This document shows, one piece after another, positions 9,469 to 17,195 of a stretch of 64,000 bases of DNA. Source of the stretch: Bradyrhizobium sp. RP6. Lineage in GTDB: Bacteria > Pseudomonadota > Alphaproteobacteria > Rhizobiales > Xanthobacteraceae. The translations under genes were made by a program, and so were the position numbers. The notes below the pieces were generated by a model. It was not told where the DNA came from. It ran no database searches and saw nothing but the letters and a program-made list of their open reading frames with translations. Every line of letters starts with the position of its first letter. The stretch's first letter is position 1. The stretch spans positions 124,001 through 188,000 of the forward strand of contig NZ_RQIT01000001.1 of the NCBI RefSeq assembly GCF_003837805.1, in the 5' to 3' direction.

Positions 9469-9660
9469 ATGAGGAAACTTGTCATGTTCGCCGCCGCCGC
9501 TGTGATCGTAGCGACCGGCGCGTTAGCTCCCACGAGCGCGGTGGCCGGCTGCTACCGGTTGGGCGAGACCGGCTATCACTGGTATCGTTCCTGCTGGGGC
9601 CCGCGCTGGATCTATCCTCATCATCGCGTCTGCCGGCGCGGTCATTGCTGGTACCGCTGA
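9469..9660 (+). CDS. Small secreted Cys/Trp/His-rich protein
   Basis: A 63-residue protein with a clear signal peptide (MRKLVMFAAAAVIVATGALA, cleavage probably after AVA near residue 26). The mature part has about 37 residues, rich in Tyr, Trp, Arg, His and four Cys (GCYRLGETGYHWYRSCWGPR and a CRRGHCWYR tail). Small proteins of this type are frequent in Bradyrhizobium genomes, but I know of no assigned function. Paired cysteines and histidines suggest disulfides or metal binding in the periplasm (inference). GAGGAG lies about 10 bp ahead of the ATG. A FixK2-type box lies upstream at 9395. Confidence 0.7.
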   Translation: MRKLVMFAAAAVIVATGALAPTSAVAGCYRLGETGYHWYRSCWGPRWIYPHHRVCRRGHCWYR

Positions 9661-9708
9661 AGCATCGCTCCCGCGGCCTGAGTTGCTCCGGACTCGCGCG
9701 TTGCGCGA

Positions 9709-10338
9709 CTACCTCATCTTGGACTGCGTCTTGATCGTGGCGCCGTCCACGGCGAAGGCGCCGTATCCGCGGTGGTGAAGCGTCTTGGGATTCTTCCGGG
9801 CGGGATCGATCCATGCGCGGAGGACCTCGAGAACGAACAGATTGTAGCGCGCGACCATGCTGGTGTCCGTCACGCGACATTCGAGATTGCAGAAGCATTC
9901 CTTGACCAGAGGGGCGTCGACCAGGGTCGCCGGCAGAGGCGTTAGCCCGAAGCGCTCGAATTTGTCGCTGTTGCGGCCCGAGCAATTGCCGATCCCGGCG
10001 ACCGTATCGGCAAGGCTGCGTGGCGGAATTGCGATCACGGCTTGCCCAGTCGAGCGGAGCGCGGCGAAGCTGAAATTGGCTTCGCTGACGATGCACGCGA
10101 TGAGCGGCGGCTCGAACTCCACCATCATGTGCCACGACATGGTCATGACATTGGGGCGCCCGCGGCTGGCCGTCGTCAGCAGAACGACGGGGCCGGGCTC
10201 GATCAGCTGGTAGACCTTCGAAAGTGCGCGTTGTCGAAAAACCATCCCGGCTGCCACCTTCCGATCGGCCTGAGAGCATTGACGCGGTTTGCGGCCGTTC
10301 GGCTCTAAAAGCGCGATAAGATTCGGATGAAACGTCAT
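9709..10338 (-). CDS. Flavin reductase-like (flavoredoxin/DIM6-NTAB family) FMN-binding protein
   Basis: A 209-residue protein with the split-barrel flavin-binding fold typical of flavoredoxins: VVLLTTASRGRPNVMTMSWHMMVEFEPP near residue 50, FSFAALRSTGQAVIAIP near 90, and a VGNCSGR-like turn (GIGNCSGRNSDKFERF). Members bind FMN and either reduce flavin with NAD(P)H or carry electrons; the partner here is unknown. The first 30 residues are poorly conserved in style and the true start may be ATG 10248 (MVFRQRALSKVYQLI). It is convergent with the small secreted gene and is followed upstream by a palindromic repeat and the universal stress gene. Confidence 0.8.
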   Translation of the reverse strand: MTFHPNLIALLEPNGRKPRQCSQADRKVAAGMVFRQRALSKVYQLIEPGPVVLLTTASRGRPNVMTMSWHMMVEFEPPLIACIVSEANFSFAALRSTGQAVIAIPPRSLADTVAGIGNCSGRNSDKFERFGLTPLPATLVDAPLVKECFCNLECRVTDTSMVARYNLFVLEVLRAWIDPARKNPKTLHHRGYGAFAVDGATIKTQSKMR

Positions 10339-10360
10339 CGTGCTTTAGGTTATTGTTTGA

Positions 10361-10405
10361 GCATGATCCTTTCGGAGAACCGCTTCGCACGTTTCCGGAT
10401 CGTGC
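10361..10405. repeat. Short palindromic intergenic repeat (gcatgatcc...ggatcgtgc type)
   Basis: GCATGATCC at 10361 pairs with GGATCGTGC ending at 10405, with an inner TTCGGAGAA/TTTCCGG-like stem. Elements of this form are widespread between genes in Bradyrhizobium and Rhodopseudomonas (recognised from memory). It lies directly after the universal stress gene's stop codon and could act as a transcript-end hairpin. Confidence 0.6.
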
Positions 10406-10406
10406 G

Positions 10407-10835
10407 TTAGGGAACGACGACGACAGCGCAAGGAGCGAGGCTGACGAGCTTCTGGGAGACGCTGCCGAGCAGCAAGCCTGCCAGCTGGCCGCGTCCGCGC
10501 CGTCCCACGACGATCATCTTGGTCGACGTCTGGGCCGCGAGATCGATCAGGGATTGCGTGACGTCACCCCAACATGTTCGAACTTCAATGCGGATGGGTC
10601 CTGCTTCGCGCGCACGGGCTTGCGCGGCCTTGAGGGTCTGCCCCGTCAACGCTTCCAACAGGTCACCGGCGGTGGCTCCGGTGTGCGGAAGTTGGCGAAC
10701 CTCTTCCCCCAGAAGTCGATCGGCAACCGTGACGATCAGGAGATCGCATGCCAACGCTCTGGCAAGCTCTGCTGCCACGTCGATCGCGCGGCATGCGCCG
10801 CTCGATCCGTCGGTTGCCACCATGATGTTGGTCAT
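10407..10835 (-). CDS. Universal stress protein (UspA family, ATP-binding type)
   Basis: A 142-residue single-domain Usp. The N-terminal strand with Asp (IMVATDGSSGACRA, Asp8) and the C-terminal nucleotide motif G-x2-G-x9-G-(S/T), seen as GRRGRGQLAGLLLGSVSQ near residue 112, mark the ATP-binding subclass. These proteins rise in growth arrest, hypoxia and other stress. The gene lies 138 bp downstream of the alpha/beta hydrolase on the same strand and may belong to the unit that begins at 12,086 behind a FixK2-type box. The protein itself carries nothing unusual. Confidence 0.92.
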   Translation of the reverse strand: MTNIMVATDGSSGACRAIDVAAELARALACDLLIVTVADRLLGEEVRQLPHTGATAGDLLEALTGQTLKAAQARAREAGPIRIEVRTCWGDVTQSLIDLAAQTSTKMIVVGRRGRGQLAGLLLGSVSQKLVSLAPCAVVVVP

Positions 10836-10973
10836 GAGAAAGTCCCCTGGGCATTTTGAGCATTCTGCGGCGGTTGATCGGCACCGAACTGATCCTGCTC
10901 AGGCCGTACCGGGCGCCGCGGAATAGCCGATCGGTCGGCAAAAGCACTGGACAGGAGCTGCATGGTCTCTCCC

Positions 10974-11639
10974 CTAGCTTGCGGCGCGGACTGACGTTGG
11001 CGCCTGCAGATGCCGCCCGAACCATCGGCCGGCATGTTCGATGACGGCGTTCATGGCGCCCGGCTCGGGAAACAGGTGCGTTGCATTGGGAATGATTTCC
11101 AGTGCCGACGGTCCGCCAAGCCAGGAGAGCGCCTCCTTGTTGAGCTCGATCACGCCGAGATCGGCGCCGCCGACGATCAACAGGGTCGGCGCGCGAACAT
11201 GGGGCAGGGCTTCGCCGGCAAGATCCGGACGTCCGCCACGAGAGACCACCGCGGCAATTCGGTGAGGCAACTGAGCGGCCGCGATGAGGGCGGCCGCGGC
11301 GCCGGTACTGGCGCCGAACAATCCGACAGGGAGGCTGGCAACCGCAGGTTCAAGGCCTTGAAGCCAGTCGACAGTCCCGACCAGCCGTTGTCCAAGCATT
11401 GCAACATTGAAGACGTTCGAGCGGTCCTGCTCCTCTTGCGGCGTGAGAAGATCAAATAGCAATGTCGCGAAGCCGCGTGCGTTCAGTCCCTGCGCGACCG
11501 CAATATTCCGGGTGCTGAACCGGCTCGAGCCACTGCCGTGCGCAAACGCGACCAGGCCACGAGCCTTTTCCGGCAGCGTCAGCGTTCCTGCCAGCTCCAG
11601 CGGCGGAATGAGAACGTCGAGCGATCGGTCGCGTTTCAT
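10974..11639 (-). CDS. Alpha/beta hydrolase, dienelactone-hydrolase-like
   Basis: A 221-residue hydrolase with a full catalytic triad in sight: Ser in GLFGASTGAAAAL (about residue 111), Asp in LLIVGGADLGVIELN, and His in NATHLFPEPGA near residue 188. The N-terminal oxyanion region reads GLVAFAHGSGSSRFS. In other bacteria this domain is often fused to or adjacent to a phosphoribosyltransferase, as in mycobacterial Rv0571c. Here the matching phosphoribosyltransferase is separate, at 15,071. Substrate unknown. It starts 18 bp after the DUF2267 gene, so the two are cotranscribed. Confidence 0.85.
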   Translation of the reverse strand: MKRDRSLDVLIPPLELAGTLTLPEKARGLVAFAHGSGSSRFSTRNIAVAQGLNARGFATLLFDLLTPQEEQDRSNVFNVAMLGQRLVGTVDWLQGLEPAVASLPVGLFGASTGAAAALIAAAQLPHRIAAVVSRGGRPDLAGEALPHVRAPTLLIVGGADLGVIELNKEALSWLGGPSALEIIPNATHLFPEPGAMNAVIEHAGRWFGRHLQAPTSVRAAS

Positions 11640-11657
11640 GAATCGTCCATGGTCCGG

Positions 11658-12086
11658 TCAGCCCTGCAGATTTTTGAGCGGCGCCGGAAGATGGGCCATC
11701 AACTTCTCGAATTCGCCGGGATCCAACTTCTCCCACAGCACTTCGTAAACGCCGCGGGCTGCCCCGAGCGCAGTGATGGGGAACTGCGGCGGAAGCTCCC
11801 TGGCGACATGTGCCGCAAACTCCTCGATGTGCCGTTCCTTGGTCGGCGTTGCCGCTATATGCCAGCCCTCGTAGTAGATGCCGCGCACCATGATCGGCAG
11901 CTGAGCCCCGAGCTTGACAGCGACTTCCGGCGGCAGGCGATCGCGCAACGCATGCAGGACGGCTCGCAACGCATTGTAGGCTTGATGACGGTTTTCCAGG
12001 GCCAGCTGCTCGTCGATGGCCTTGAGCCAGACATTTGTTTCCTGGACCGAATGGTCCAACGCAGTCACACCCGTGGATGTGCTCAT
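11658..12086 (-). CDS. DUF2267 family protein
   Basis: A 142-residue, largely helical acidic protein. The stretch ENRHQAYNALRAVLHALRDRLPPEVAVKLGAQLP is characteristic of DUF2267 as I remember it, followed by RGIYYEGW and a second helical repeat. Function is unknown, but such genes recur beside universal stress and low-oxygen genes. It is the first gene of a minus-strand unit with the hydrolase. A FixK2-type box at 12,147 is centred 67 bp ahead of its start. It shares a 174-bp divergent control region with the hibernation factor gene. Confidence 0.75.
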   Translation of the reverse strand: MSTSTGVTALDHSVQETNVWLKAIDEQLALENRHQAYNALRAVLHALRDRLPPEVAVKLGAQLPIMVRGIYYEGWHIAATPTKERHIEEFAAHVARELPPQFPITALGAARGVYEVLWEKLDPGEFEKLMAHLPAPLKNLQG

Positions 12087-12146
12087 GATGTTGCTCCCGG
12101 ATCAGAGACAGGTCGGCGATTATCTGTAGGCTCGGGCCGGCCTGCT

Positions 12147-12160
12147 TTGATGTGCCGCAA
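12147..12160 (-). promoter_or_regulatory. FixK2/FNR-type box serving the DUF2267-hydrolase unit
   Basis: TTGA-tgtgcc-GCAA fits TTG(A/C)-N6-(T/G)CAA exactly. Its centre is 67 bp from the minus-strand start at 12,086. It is the proximal box for that strand in the divergent region. Confidence 0.55.
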
Positions 12161-12192
12161 GGTTCCCCACCTGGATTGCCAGTCGCATCGGG

Positions 12193-12206
12193 TTGATCTC
12201 GCGCAA
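12193..12206 (+). promoter_or_regulatory. FixK2/FNR-type box serving the hibernation factor gene
   Basis: TTGA-tctcgc-GCAA fits the FixK2 consensus. Its centre is 61 bp before ATG 12,261, with a possible -10 (GACTAA at 12,231). Each of the two divergent genes therefore has its own correctly spaced box. Confidence 0.6.
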
Positions 12207-12260
12207 AGCTCTGGACGCATCGTGTGCTCAGACTAATCGCCTGACAGGAGGAGCGTAACC

Positions 12261-12827
12261 ATGCAAACCCCGGCTCAAATCGAATTCGAACACGTGATGC
12301 CGTCCCCGAAGCTGCAAGCTGCGATCGACGGGCACATCGCCGAGCTGGAAAAGCGCTACGGTCGAGCGACAGCGGGCCGCATTATCGTGAGAGGCCCCGG
12401 TAACCGTCACAAGACAGGCGGTCAGTACCAGGTGAGCATCCGGCTGTCTCTTCCCGAAGGGCGCGAGGTCAATGTCGGACGGACACCCAAGGAGGACGAG
12501 CGGTACGCCGATCTCACCTTTGCGGTGGACGATGCATTCAAGCGCGCGCGGCGGCAGCTGCAGGACCAGGTGCGTGTGATGCAAGGCCAGACTAAGCTCC
12601 ACGACGGAGAGCCGGTTGGAACCGTCGTGCGTATCGATCCCAGCGGCGAGTTCGGCTTTTTGGAAGGGACCGACGGCCAAGAGATTTATTTCAATTGCAA
12701 CAGCGTTGTGGAGGGGCGCGCGAACATCGCGGTTGGCTCGCAAGTCAGCTTTGTTGAGGAGCTCGGAGACAAGGGGCCGCAGGCCAGCACAGTCAGGGTT
12801 CTGAACAAGCACGGCTTGCGGACCTAG
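12261..12827 (+). CDS. HPF/RaiA ribosome hibernation factor fused to a cold-shock domain
   Basis: A 188-residue two-domain protein. Residues 1 to about 110 match the S30EA/HPF fold (FEHVMPSPKLQAAIDGHIAELEKRYG, then YQVSIRLSLPEGREVNV and AVDDAFKRARRQLQDQVR), which binds the 30S decoding region and stops translation in dormant cells. Residues 118 to 185 form a cold-shock/S1-like domain (GTVVRIDPSGEFGFLEGTDGQEIYFNCNSV) with the aromatic nucleic-acid-binding strand FGFLEG. The tail differs from long-form HPF, which carries a dimerisation domain instead. GGAGG lies ahead of the ATG. It is followed 29 bp later by the PRPP synthetase-like gene, probably in one transcript, behind a FixK2-type box. 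Confidence 0.9.
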   Translation: MQTPAQIEFEHVMPSPKLQAAIDGHIAELEKRYGRATAGRIIVRGPGNRHKTGGQYQVSIRLSLPEGREVNVGRTPKEDERYADLTFAVDDAFKRARRQLQDQVRVMQGQTKLHDGEPVGTVVRIDPSGEFGFLEGTDGQEIYFNCNSVVEGRANIAVGSQVSFVEELGDKGPQASTVRVLNKHGLRT

Positions 12828-12856
12828 GTGCTCCATCATCGCATTGTGGAGTGCCC

Positions 12857-13885
12857 ATGATGGATAGTAGCTGGATGCCTCGGACCGCATTGACCCGTAG
12901 CGATCGGCTGCGCCTGTTCGCCCTGGACGGCAGCACCGAGTTGGGCGAGCGCATCGCGACATCGTTGGGCTGCACGCTGGCTGCTCATGAAGAGCGCAGC
13001 TTTGGCGACGGCGAGCACAAAATCCGTCCGCTCGATGTGGTGGCCGGTTGCGACGTCTATGTCGTTCACAGTCTTCATGGTGGCCCCGTCGAAAGCCCGA
13101 ATGACAAGCTTTGTCGTCTGCTGTTCTTGGCCGGCGCGCTGAAGGACGCGGGCGCCACGAGCGTGACTGCGGTCACGCCATATCTTTGCTATGCGCGAAA
13201 GGATCGCCGAACCAAGGATAATGATCCCGTGACCATCCGCTATCTGGCGTCCCTGTTCGAGGCCGTCGGTACGAGCAGGATCGTGACGCTGGACGTCCAC
13301 AACGAAGCTGCCTTCGAGAACGCCTTTCGCTGTCCTTCCGTTGCACTCACGACGGCGCCGCTGCTGATCGAAAAGATCAGGTCGATCGCAGGCGACAGGC
13401 CAATCAGCGTCGTGTCCCCGGATCTGGGTGGTGGAAAGCGAGCCGATCTGTTGCGCGAGGCTCTTGAGAAGGCGTTGCGGAGGCCAATAGGAAAGGCCTT
13501 CGTCGAGAAGCATCGCAGCTCGGGCCGGGTGTCCGGCGACCTGTTTGCCGGTGATGTGACGGATGCATTCTGTGTCGTGGTCGATGACCTGATCAGCAGT
13601 GGGGGAACCCTGGTCCGTGCGGCAAAGGCGGCGCGGGCGCATGGCGCGACAACCGTCGTTGCGTGTGTTGCCCACGGCTTGTTCATGCCGGGGGCCGAGA
13701 CGACACTTGCGGACGTCTCGATCGATCACATCATCGCCACGGACACCGTTCCGCCGTTCAGGCTTCCTCCCGGGCCTGTGCGTGCCAAGCTCGAGGTGAT
13801 CTCGGCGGCTCCGCTGCTCGCCGAAGCCATCAGACGGCTACATCAGAACGAATCTCTGGCCGATCTGTTGATGTACCAGGCCTGA
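12857..13885 (+). CDS. prs: Ribose-phosphate pyrophosphokinase (PRPP synthetase), divergent form
   Basis: A 342-residue enzyme expected to make PRPP from ribose 5-phosphate and ATP. Visible family motifs are FALDGSTELGERIA, FGDGEHKIRP, YLCYARKDRRTKDNDPV (the ATP/active-site loop), VVSPDLGGGKRA, and the PRPP-binding VVVDDLISSGGTL near residue 235. It is longer than, and different from, the housekeeping Prs (about 310 to 317 residues), so it is probably a second copy. It sits in a run of PRPP-related genes (phosphoribosyltransferase at 15,071, broken nicotinate phosphoribosyltransferase at 15,777). Start: ATG 12,857, with 12,851 (GTG) and 12,860 also possible. Confidence 0.88.
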   Translation: MMDSSWMPRTALTRSDRLRLFALDGSTELGERIATSLGCTLAAHEERSFGDGEHKIRPLDVVAGCDVYVVHSLHGGPVESPNDKLCRLLFLAGALKDAGATSVTAVTPYLCYARKDRRTKDNDPVTIRYLASLFEAVGTSRIVTLDVHNEAAFENAFRCPSVALTTAPLLIEKIRSIAGDRPISVVSPDLGGGKRADLLREALEKALRRPIGKAFVEKHRSSGRVSGDLFAGDVTDAFCVVVDDLISSGGTLVRAAKAARAHGATTVVACVAHGLFMPGAETTLADVSIDHIIATDTVPPFRLPPGPVRAKLEVISAAPLLAEAIRRLHQNESLADLLMYQA

Positions 13886-13901
13886 CGGAGCCTTGCTTCG
13901 A

Positions 13902-14969
13902 TCATGGGACGAGCAGCCGTTCGAGCCGCCTTGCGTCGGCTTCGGCGAGGGCGAGATAGGCACGCGCGAGGCGGGGCCATTTATCGGGTGTGCGCGGGTG
14001 CTCATCGAGCAAATGCGCGATGGACAAGCGTGCCCTCAGCATCGCGCGACCAATTCGATAAAACAGGAATACGCCGCTCGCGGGATCGTCTTGCAGCGTG
14101 CGTGCCAACCGTCGGCGGATCGCGTCACCGAACCATCGGCCGCCGAGCCGCTCGCATTCCAGATGCAGAAACGCGATCTCGTCCAATGCATCGCCGGCTC
14201 GCAAACGGGAATTGAACTCGAGACAGTCGATGATGGGATAAGGAGGCGTCAGCCAGATGTGCTCCGGCCTCAGGTCGCCGTGACCATCGACGACGAGCCT
14301 TCGCGAGACCCGTTCGATAAGTGTTTGAGAATCCTGTTCGAGAAATCGCCGTTGAGCGGACGCGACACGCAGGATCGTGCCATGCGGCAGGCCGAAGCTT
14401 CTGTTCAGGAGAACTCGCCAATCAAGGATGGCGGCTTCGTGCAGCGAGGCGAGGTAAGTTTCCGGCTCGATCAGGACCCGCGCGGCATGCGAATAGAAGC
14501 GCGCGAGAACGGTCGCCAGCTGCTCGGCGTCGGCGTTGCGAGCTTTGACGCTGCGAAGCATGGCTTCGAGCGTTTCATCCTCGTTCAGCCGGCGCATCAC
14601 GACAAGCCAGTCAGCGGCTGGACCGTGGCCGCCGATCGCGTAGCCCGAGGCACTTTCGGTCAGGGGCACGACGCCGAGATAGACGTCAGGCGCAAGCCGG
14701 CGGTTGAGGCTCGCTTCCGCCAGGCACGCGGTCCTTCGGCGAGCCGACGTGGAGAAATCGAGATAGGGAAAGCGCACCGGCTTCTTGAGCTTGTAGACCC
14801 GCGCGCCGTCCATGAAGACCCAGGACATGTGGGTCTCGCGCACCTGAAGGCGGTCGGGAACGGGGCTGTAGCTCTCGGGTCGGCTCAGGAAAGCGACCTT
14901 GCGGATCAAGGCAGAGATGCTGTCGTTCGCGGCATCCTCGATCGAAACTTCGTCCTGACGCTCCAGCAT
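13902..14969 (-). CDS. COG2187-type aminoglycoside phosphotransferase-like kinase
   Basis: A 355-residue protein of the APH/kinase-like superfamily. It has an N-terminal lobe lysine region (VYKLKKPVRFPYLDFST), then the catalytic-loop equivalent VDGHGDLRPEHIWL near residue 232 and the metal-binding IIDCLEFNSRLRAGDALDEIAFL. This arrangement is typical of COG2187 proteins, which are often joined to a P-loop kinase; here that half is missing. The mycobacterial counterpart (Rv2004c, from memory) belongs to the dormancy regulon. Substrate unknown; it is not evidence of antibiotic resistance. It is divergent from the phosphoribosyltransferase gene, with a FixK2-type box between them. Confidence 0.8.
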   Translation of the reverse strand: MLERQDEVSIEDAANDSISALIRKVAFLSRPESYSPVPDRLQVRETHMSWVFMDGARVYKLKKPVRFPYLDFSTSARRRTACLAEASLNRRLAPDVYLGVVPLTESASGYAIGGHGPAADWLVVMRRLNEDETLEAMLRSVKARNADAEQLATVLARFYSHAARVLIEPETYLASLHEAAILDWRVLLNRSFGLPHGTILRVASAQRRFLEQDSQTLIERVSRRLVVDGHGDLRPEHIWLTPPYPIIDCLEFNSRLRAGDALDEIAFLHLECERLGGRWFGDAIRRRLARTLQDDPASGVFLFYRIGRAMLRARLSIAHLLDEHPRTPDKWPRLARAYLALAEADARRLERLLVP

Positions 14970-15002
14970 GACAACTTATTGCCAAACGAACAGCGATACG
15001 GT

Positions 15003-15016
15003 TTGACGCTGATCAA
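15003..15016 (+). promoter_or_regulatory. FixK2/FNR-type box between the COG2187 gene and the phosphoribosyltransferase gene
   Basis: TTGA-cgctga-TCAA is an exact match to the FixK2 consensus. Its centre is 61.5 bp before ATG 15,071, with a weak -10 near 15,036 to 15,041. It is 40 bp from the divergent start at 14,969, so it fits the plus-strand gene better. Confidence 0.65.
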
Positions 15017-15070
15017 CGATCCCTGCCGCTTGCGCAATAGTCTGAGCCGAATTCAAGCGGATCTGCCGAT

Positions 15071-15736
15071 ATGCTGTTTCGAGACAGAAACGATGCCGGC
15101 CGCCAGTTGGCCGAAGCCTTGGTGAAGTACAAGAACCGCCATCCCGTGGTCCTGGCACTGCCGCGCGGCGGCGTTCCCGTGGCGGCGGAGGTGGCGGAAC
15201 GGTTGGAAGCGCCCCTCGATCTGGTTTTGGTGCGCAAGATTGGCGCGCCCATGCAGCCGGAACTTGCGATGGGCGCGGTCGTGGACGGGGAGGAGCCTGT
15301 CATCGTTCACAACCAGGACGTCGTCGATTTGACCGGCGTGAGCGAGGAGACGTTCGACGCCATCTGCAAGGAGGAGCTTGTCGAGATCGACAGGCGACGC
15401 GAACGTTATCTGGGCAATCGCGCCCGGTCCGACGTCAAAGGACAGGTCGCGATCATCGTCGACGACGGCATTGCGACAGGCGCGACGACCCTCGCAGCGT
15501 TCCGGGCGCTGCGAAATCGGGGGCCAAAGGAACTGATCCTCGCAGTACCGGTGGCGCCTCTCGAGACGCTGCAGCGACTGCACGGAGAGGTCGACACGAT
15601 CGTTTGCCTGGATACGCCGCGCGACTTTGGCGCGATCGGCTACTACTACCGTGATTTCAGCCAGGTCAGCGATGACGAAGTCGTCGCAATCCTGAAGCGG
15701 TTCCCGGCTAAGAAGACGACGGCACCAACCTCGTGA
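15071..15736 (+). CDS. Phosphoribosyltransferase (COG1926 type)
   Basis: A 221-residue type I phosphoribosyltransferase. PVVLALPRGGVPVAAEVA near residue 25 is the pyrophosphate loop. The PRPP-binding signature VAIIVDDGIATGATTLAAF lies near residue 125. The family commonly stands next to, or is fused with, an alpha/beta hydrolase and universal stress proteins in low-oxygen gene sets. The acceptor base is unknown. It starts 55 bp after a FixK2-type box and is followed by the broken nicotinate phosphoribosyltransferase 41 bp downstream, so the two were probably one transcript. Confidence 0.9.
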   Translation: MLFRDRNDAGRQLAEALVKYKNRHPVVLALPRGGVPVAAEVAERLEAPLDLVLVRKIGAPMQPELAMGAVVDGEEPVIVHNQDVVDLTGVSEETFDAICKEELVEIDRRRERYLGNRARSDVKGQVAIIVDDGIATGATTLAAFRALRNRGPKELILAVPVAPLETLQRLHGEVDTIVCLDTPRDFGAIGYYYRDFSQVSDDEVVAILKRFPAKKTTAPTS

Positions 15737-15776
15737 GCTTTCAGGCTGCCGGGAGACGAGAATTTCCGGGATTGGC

Positions 15777-17114
15777 ATGGACACGTCACCAAGCGCACTC
15801 CTGACCGATCTGTACCAGTTGAATATGGTGCAGGCCTACCTGGAGGCGGGCCAGACCGGGACCGCGGTCTTCGAGTTCTTCGTCCGCAAGCTTCCGCCGC
15901 AGCGCAATTTCCTGATGGCGGCAGGGCTCGAGCAGGCGCTGGAATTCCTCCAAGGTCTGCGCTTTTCCGATGACGAATTGAGCTAGCTCATCCGCAGCGG
16001 CAGGTTCAGCGCGCGCCTGATCGACTATCTCTCCGATTTCCAGTTCAGCGGCGACGTTCATGCTATGCCGGAAGGCACGGTGTTCTTCGCCAACGAACCG
16101 ATCCTCCGCGTCACGGCGCCGCTCCCCGAAGCTCAGCTTCTCGAAACCCGGCTGATCAACGTGTTGCATTTCCAGTCGCTGATCGCGTCCAAGGCCGCCC
16201 GCATGGCGCTGCTCGCACCGGACAAGCTGCTGGTTGACTTCGGGCTGCGCCGGGCCCATGGCGCCGAAGCCGGTCTTCTGGCTGCGCGGGCCAGCTATAT
16301 CGGGGGCTTTGCCGGCACCGCCACAGTTCTCGCGGAAAAATGCTTCGGGATTCCTGCCTATGGCACGATGGCGCATTCATTCATCCAGTCGTTCGACGAC
16401 GAGATGGCCGCCTTCGAAGCGTTTGCGCGCGCGCGTCCGAAGGACCTCGTGCTGTTGATCGACACATACGACACCGAGGTGGCGGCCAGGAAGGTCGTGA
16501 CCTTGGCTCCGCGACTGCGGGCGCTCGGAATTACGATCCGCGGGGTGCGGATCGACAGCGGCGATCTGGTGGCGCTCTCGAGAAGTGTGAGGCAGATCCT
16601 TGATGAGGGTGGCCTCAACGACGTCACCATCTTCGTCAGCGGCGGCATCGAGGAAGAAACGTTGTTGTCCTTTGTCCACGAGGCCGCTCCCATCGACGGC
16701 ATCGGGATCGGCACCAGCCTGGCGACGTCGTCCGACGTACCGGCGCTCGATTGCGCCTATAAGCTGCAGGAATATGCCGGCGAGCCGCGGCGGAAGCGTT
16801 CGACCGGCAAGGCGACCTGGCCCGGCCGCAAGCAGGTGTGGCGCCGCTACGATGCCGACGGCTATATGGCGTCGGACGTTCTGTCGACAGAAGACGACGT
16901 TCAAGAAGGAGAGGCCCTGATCGTCCCTGTGCTGCAACAGGGTCGTCCGATCGCGCGTCAGCCGCCGCTCCAGGACATCCGCGCCTACGCCCGGACGCAG
17001 TTGGAACGATTGCCGAGAGGTTTCGAAGGCCTTCAAAGCCGCTCGTCGTATCCCGTCCAGGTGGCGCCCCGGCTCCAACAAATGGCAGCCGCTGTCGACC
17101 TGAGAATGAGGTAG
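15777..17114 (+). pseudogene. pncB: Nicotinate phosphoribosyltransferase, interrupted by an in-frame amber stop
   Basis: One reading frame of 446 codons encodes a nicotinate phosphoribosyltransferase, but codon 70 (TAG at 15,984 to 15,986) stops it. The first part (MDTSPSALLTDLYQLNMVQA) is the normal N-terminus. After the stop the frame continues without any shift (LIRSGRFSARLIDYLSDF) through the catalytic region AYGTMAHSFIQSFDDE and the PRPP-binding strand VRIDSGDLVAL. Relatives usually carry Trp or another aromatic residue at the stop position, so one substitution (TGG to TAG) would explain it. Reinitiation at ATG 16,065 could yield a 349-residue fragment lacking the N-terminal domain. The rest shows no decay, so the lesion is recent, or suppressed, or a sequencing error. 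Confidence 0.85.
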
Positions 17115-17133
17115 GCCTCTGCCGCAAGTCCTT

Positions 17134-17147
17134 CTGATCTGGATCAA
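17134..17147 (+). promoter_or_regulatory. FNR/FixK-like box ahead of polX (one mismatch)
   Basis: CTGAT-ctgg-ATCAA differs from the FNR consensus TTGAT-N4-ATCAA at one base. Its centre is 55 bp before the GTG start at 17,196, with TATTAC near 17,174 to 17,179 as a candidate -10. Confidence 0.5.
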
Positions 17148-17195
17148 AGCGAACGCCCGGTGTGCGCCTAGCGTATTACGGCATGGAGAGCGCCT

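Noticed and set aside
13902..14969. Aminoglycoside resistance gene
   Set aside because: The fold is APH-like, but the motif set matches COG2187 proteins, which are not resistance enzymes.
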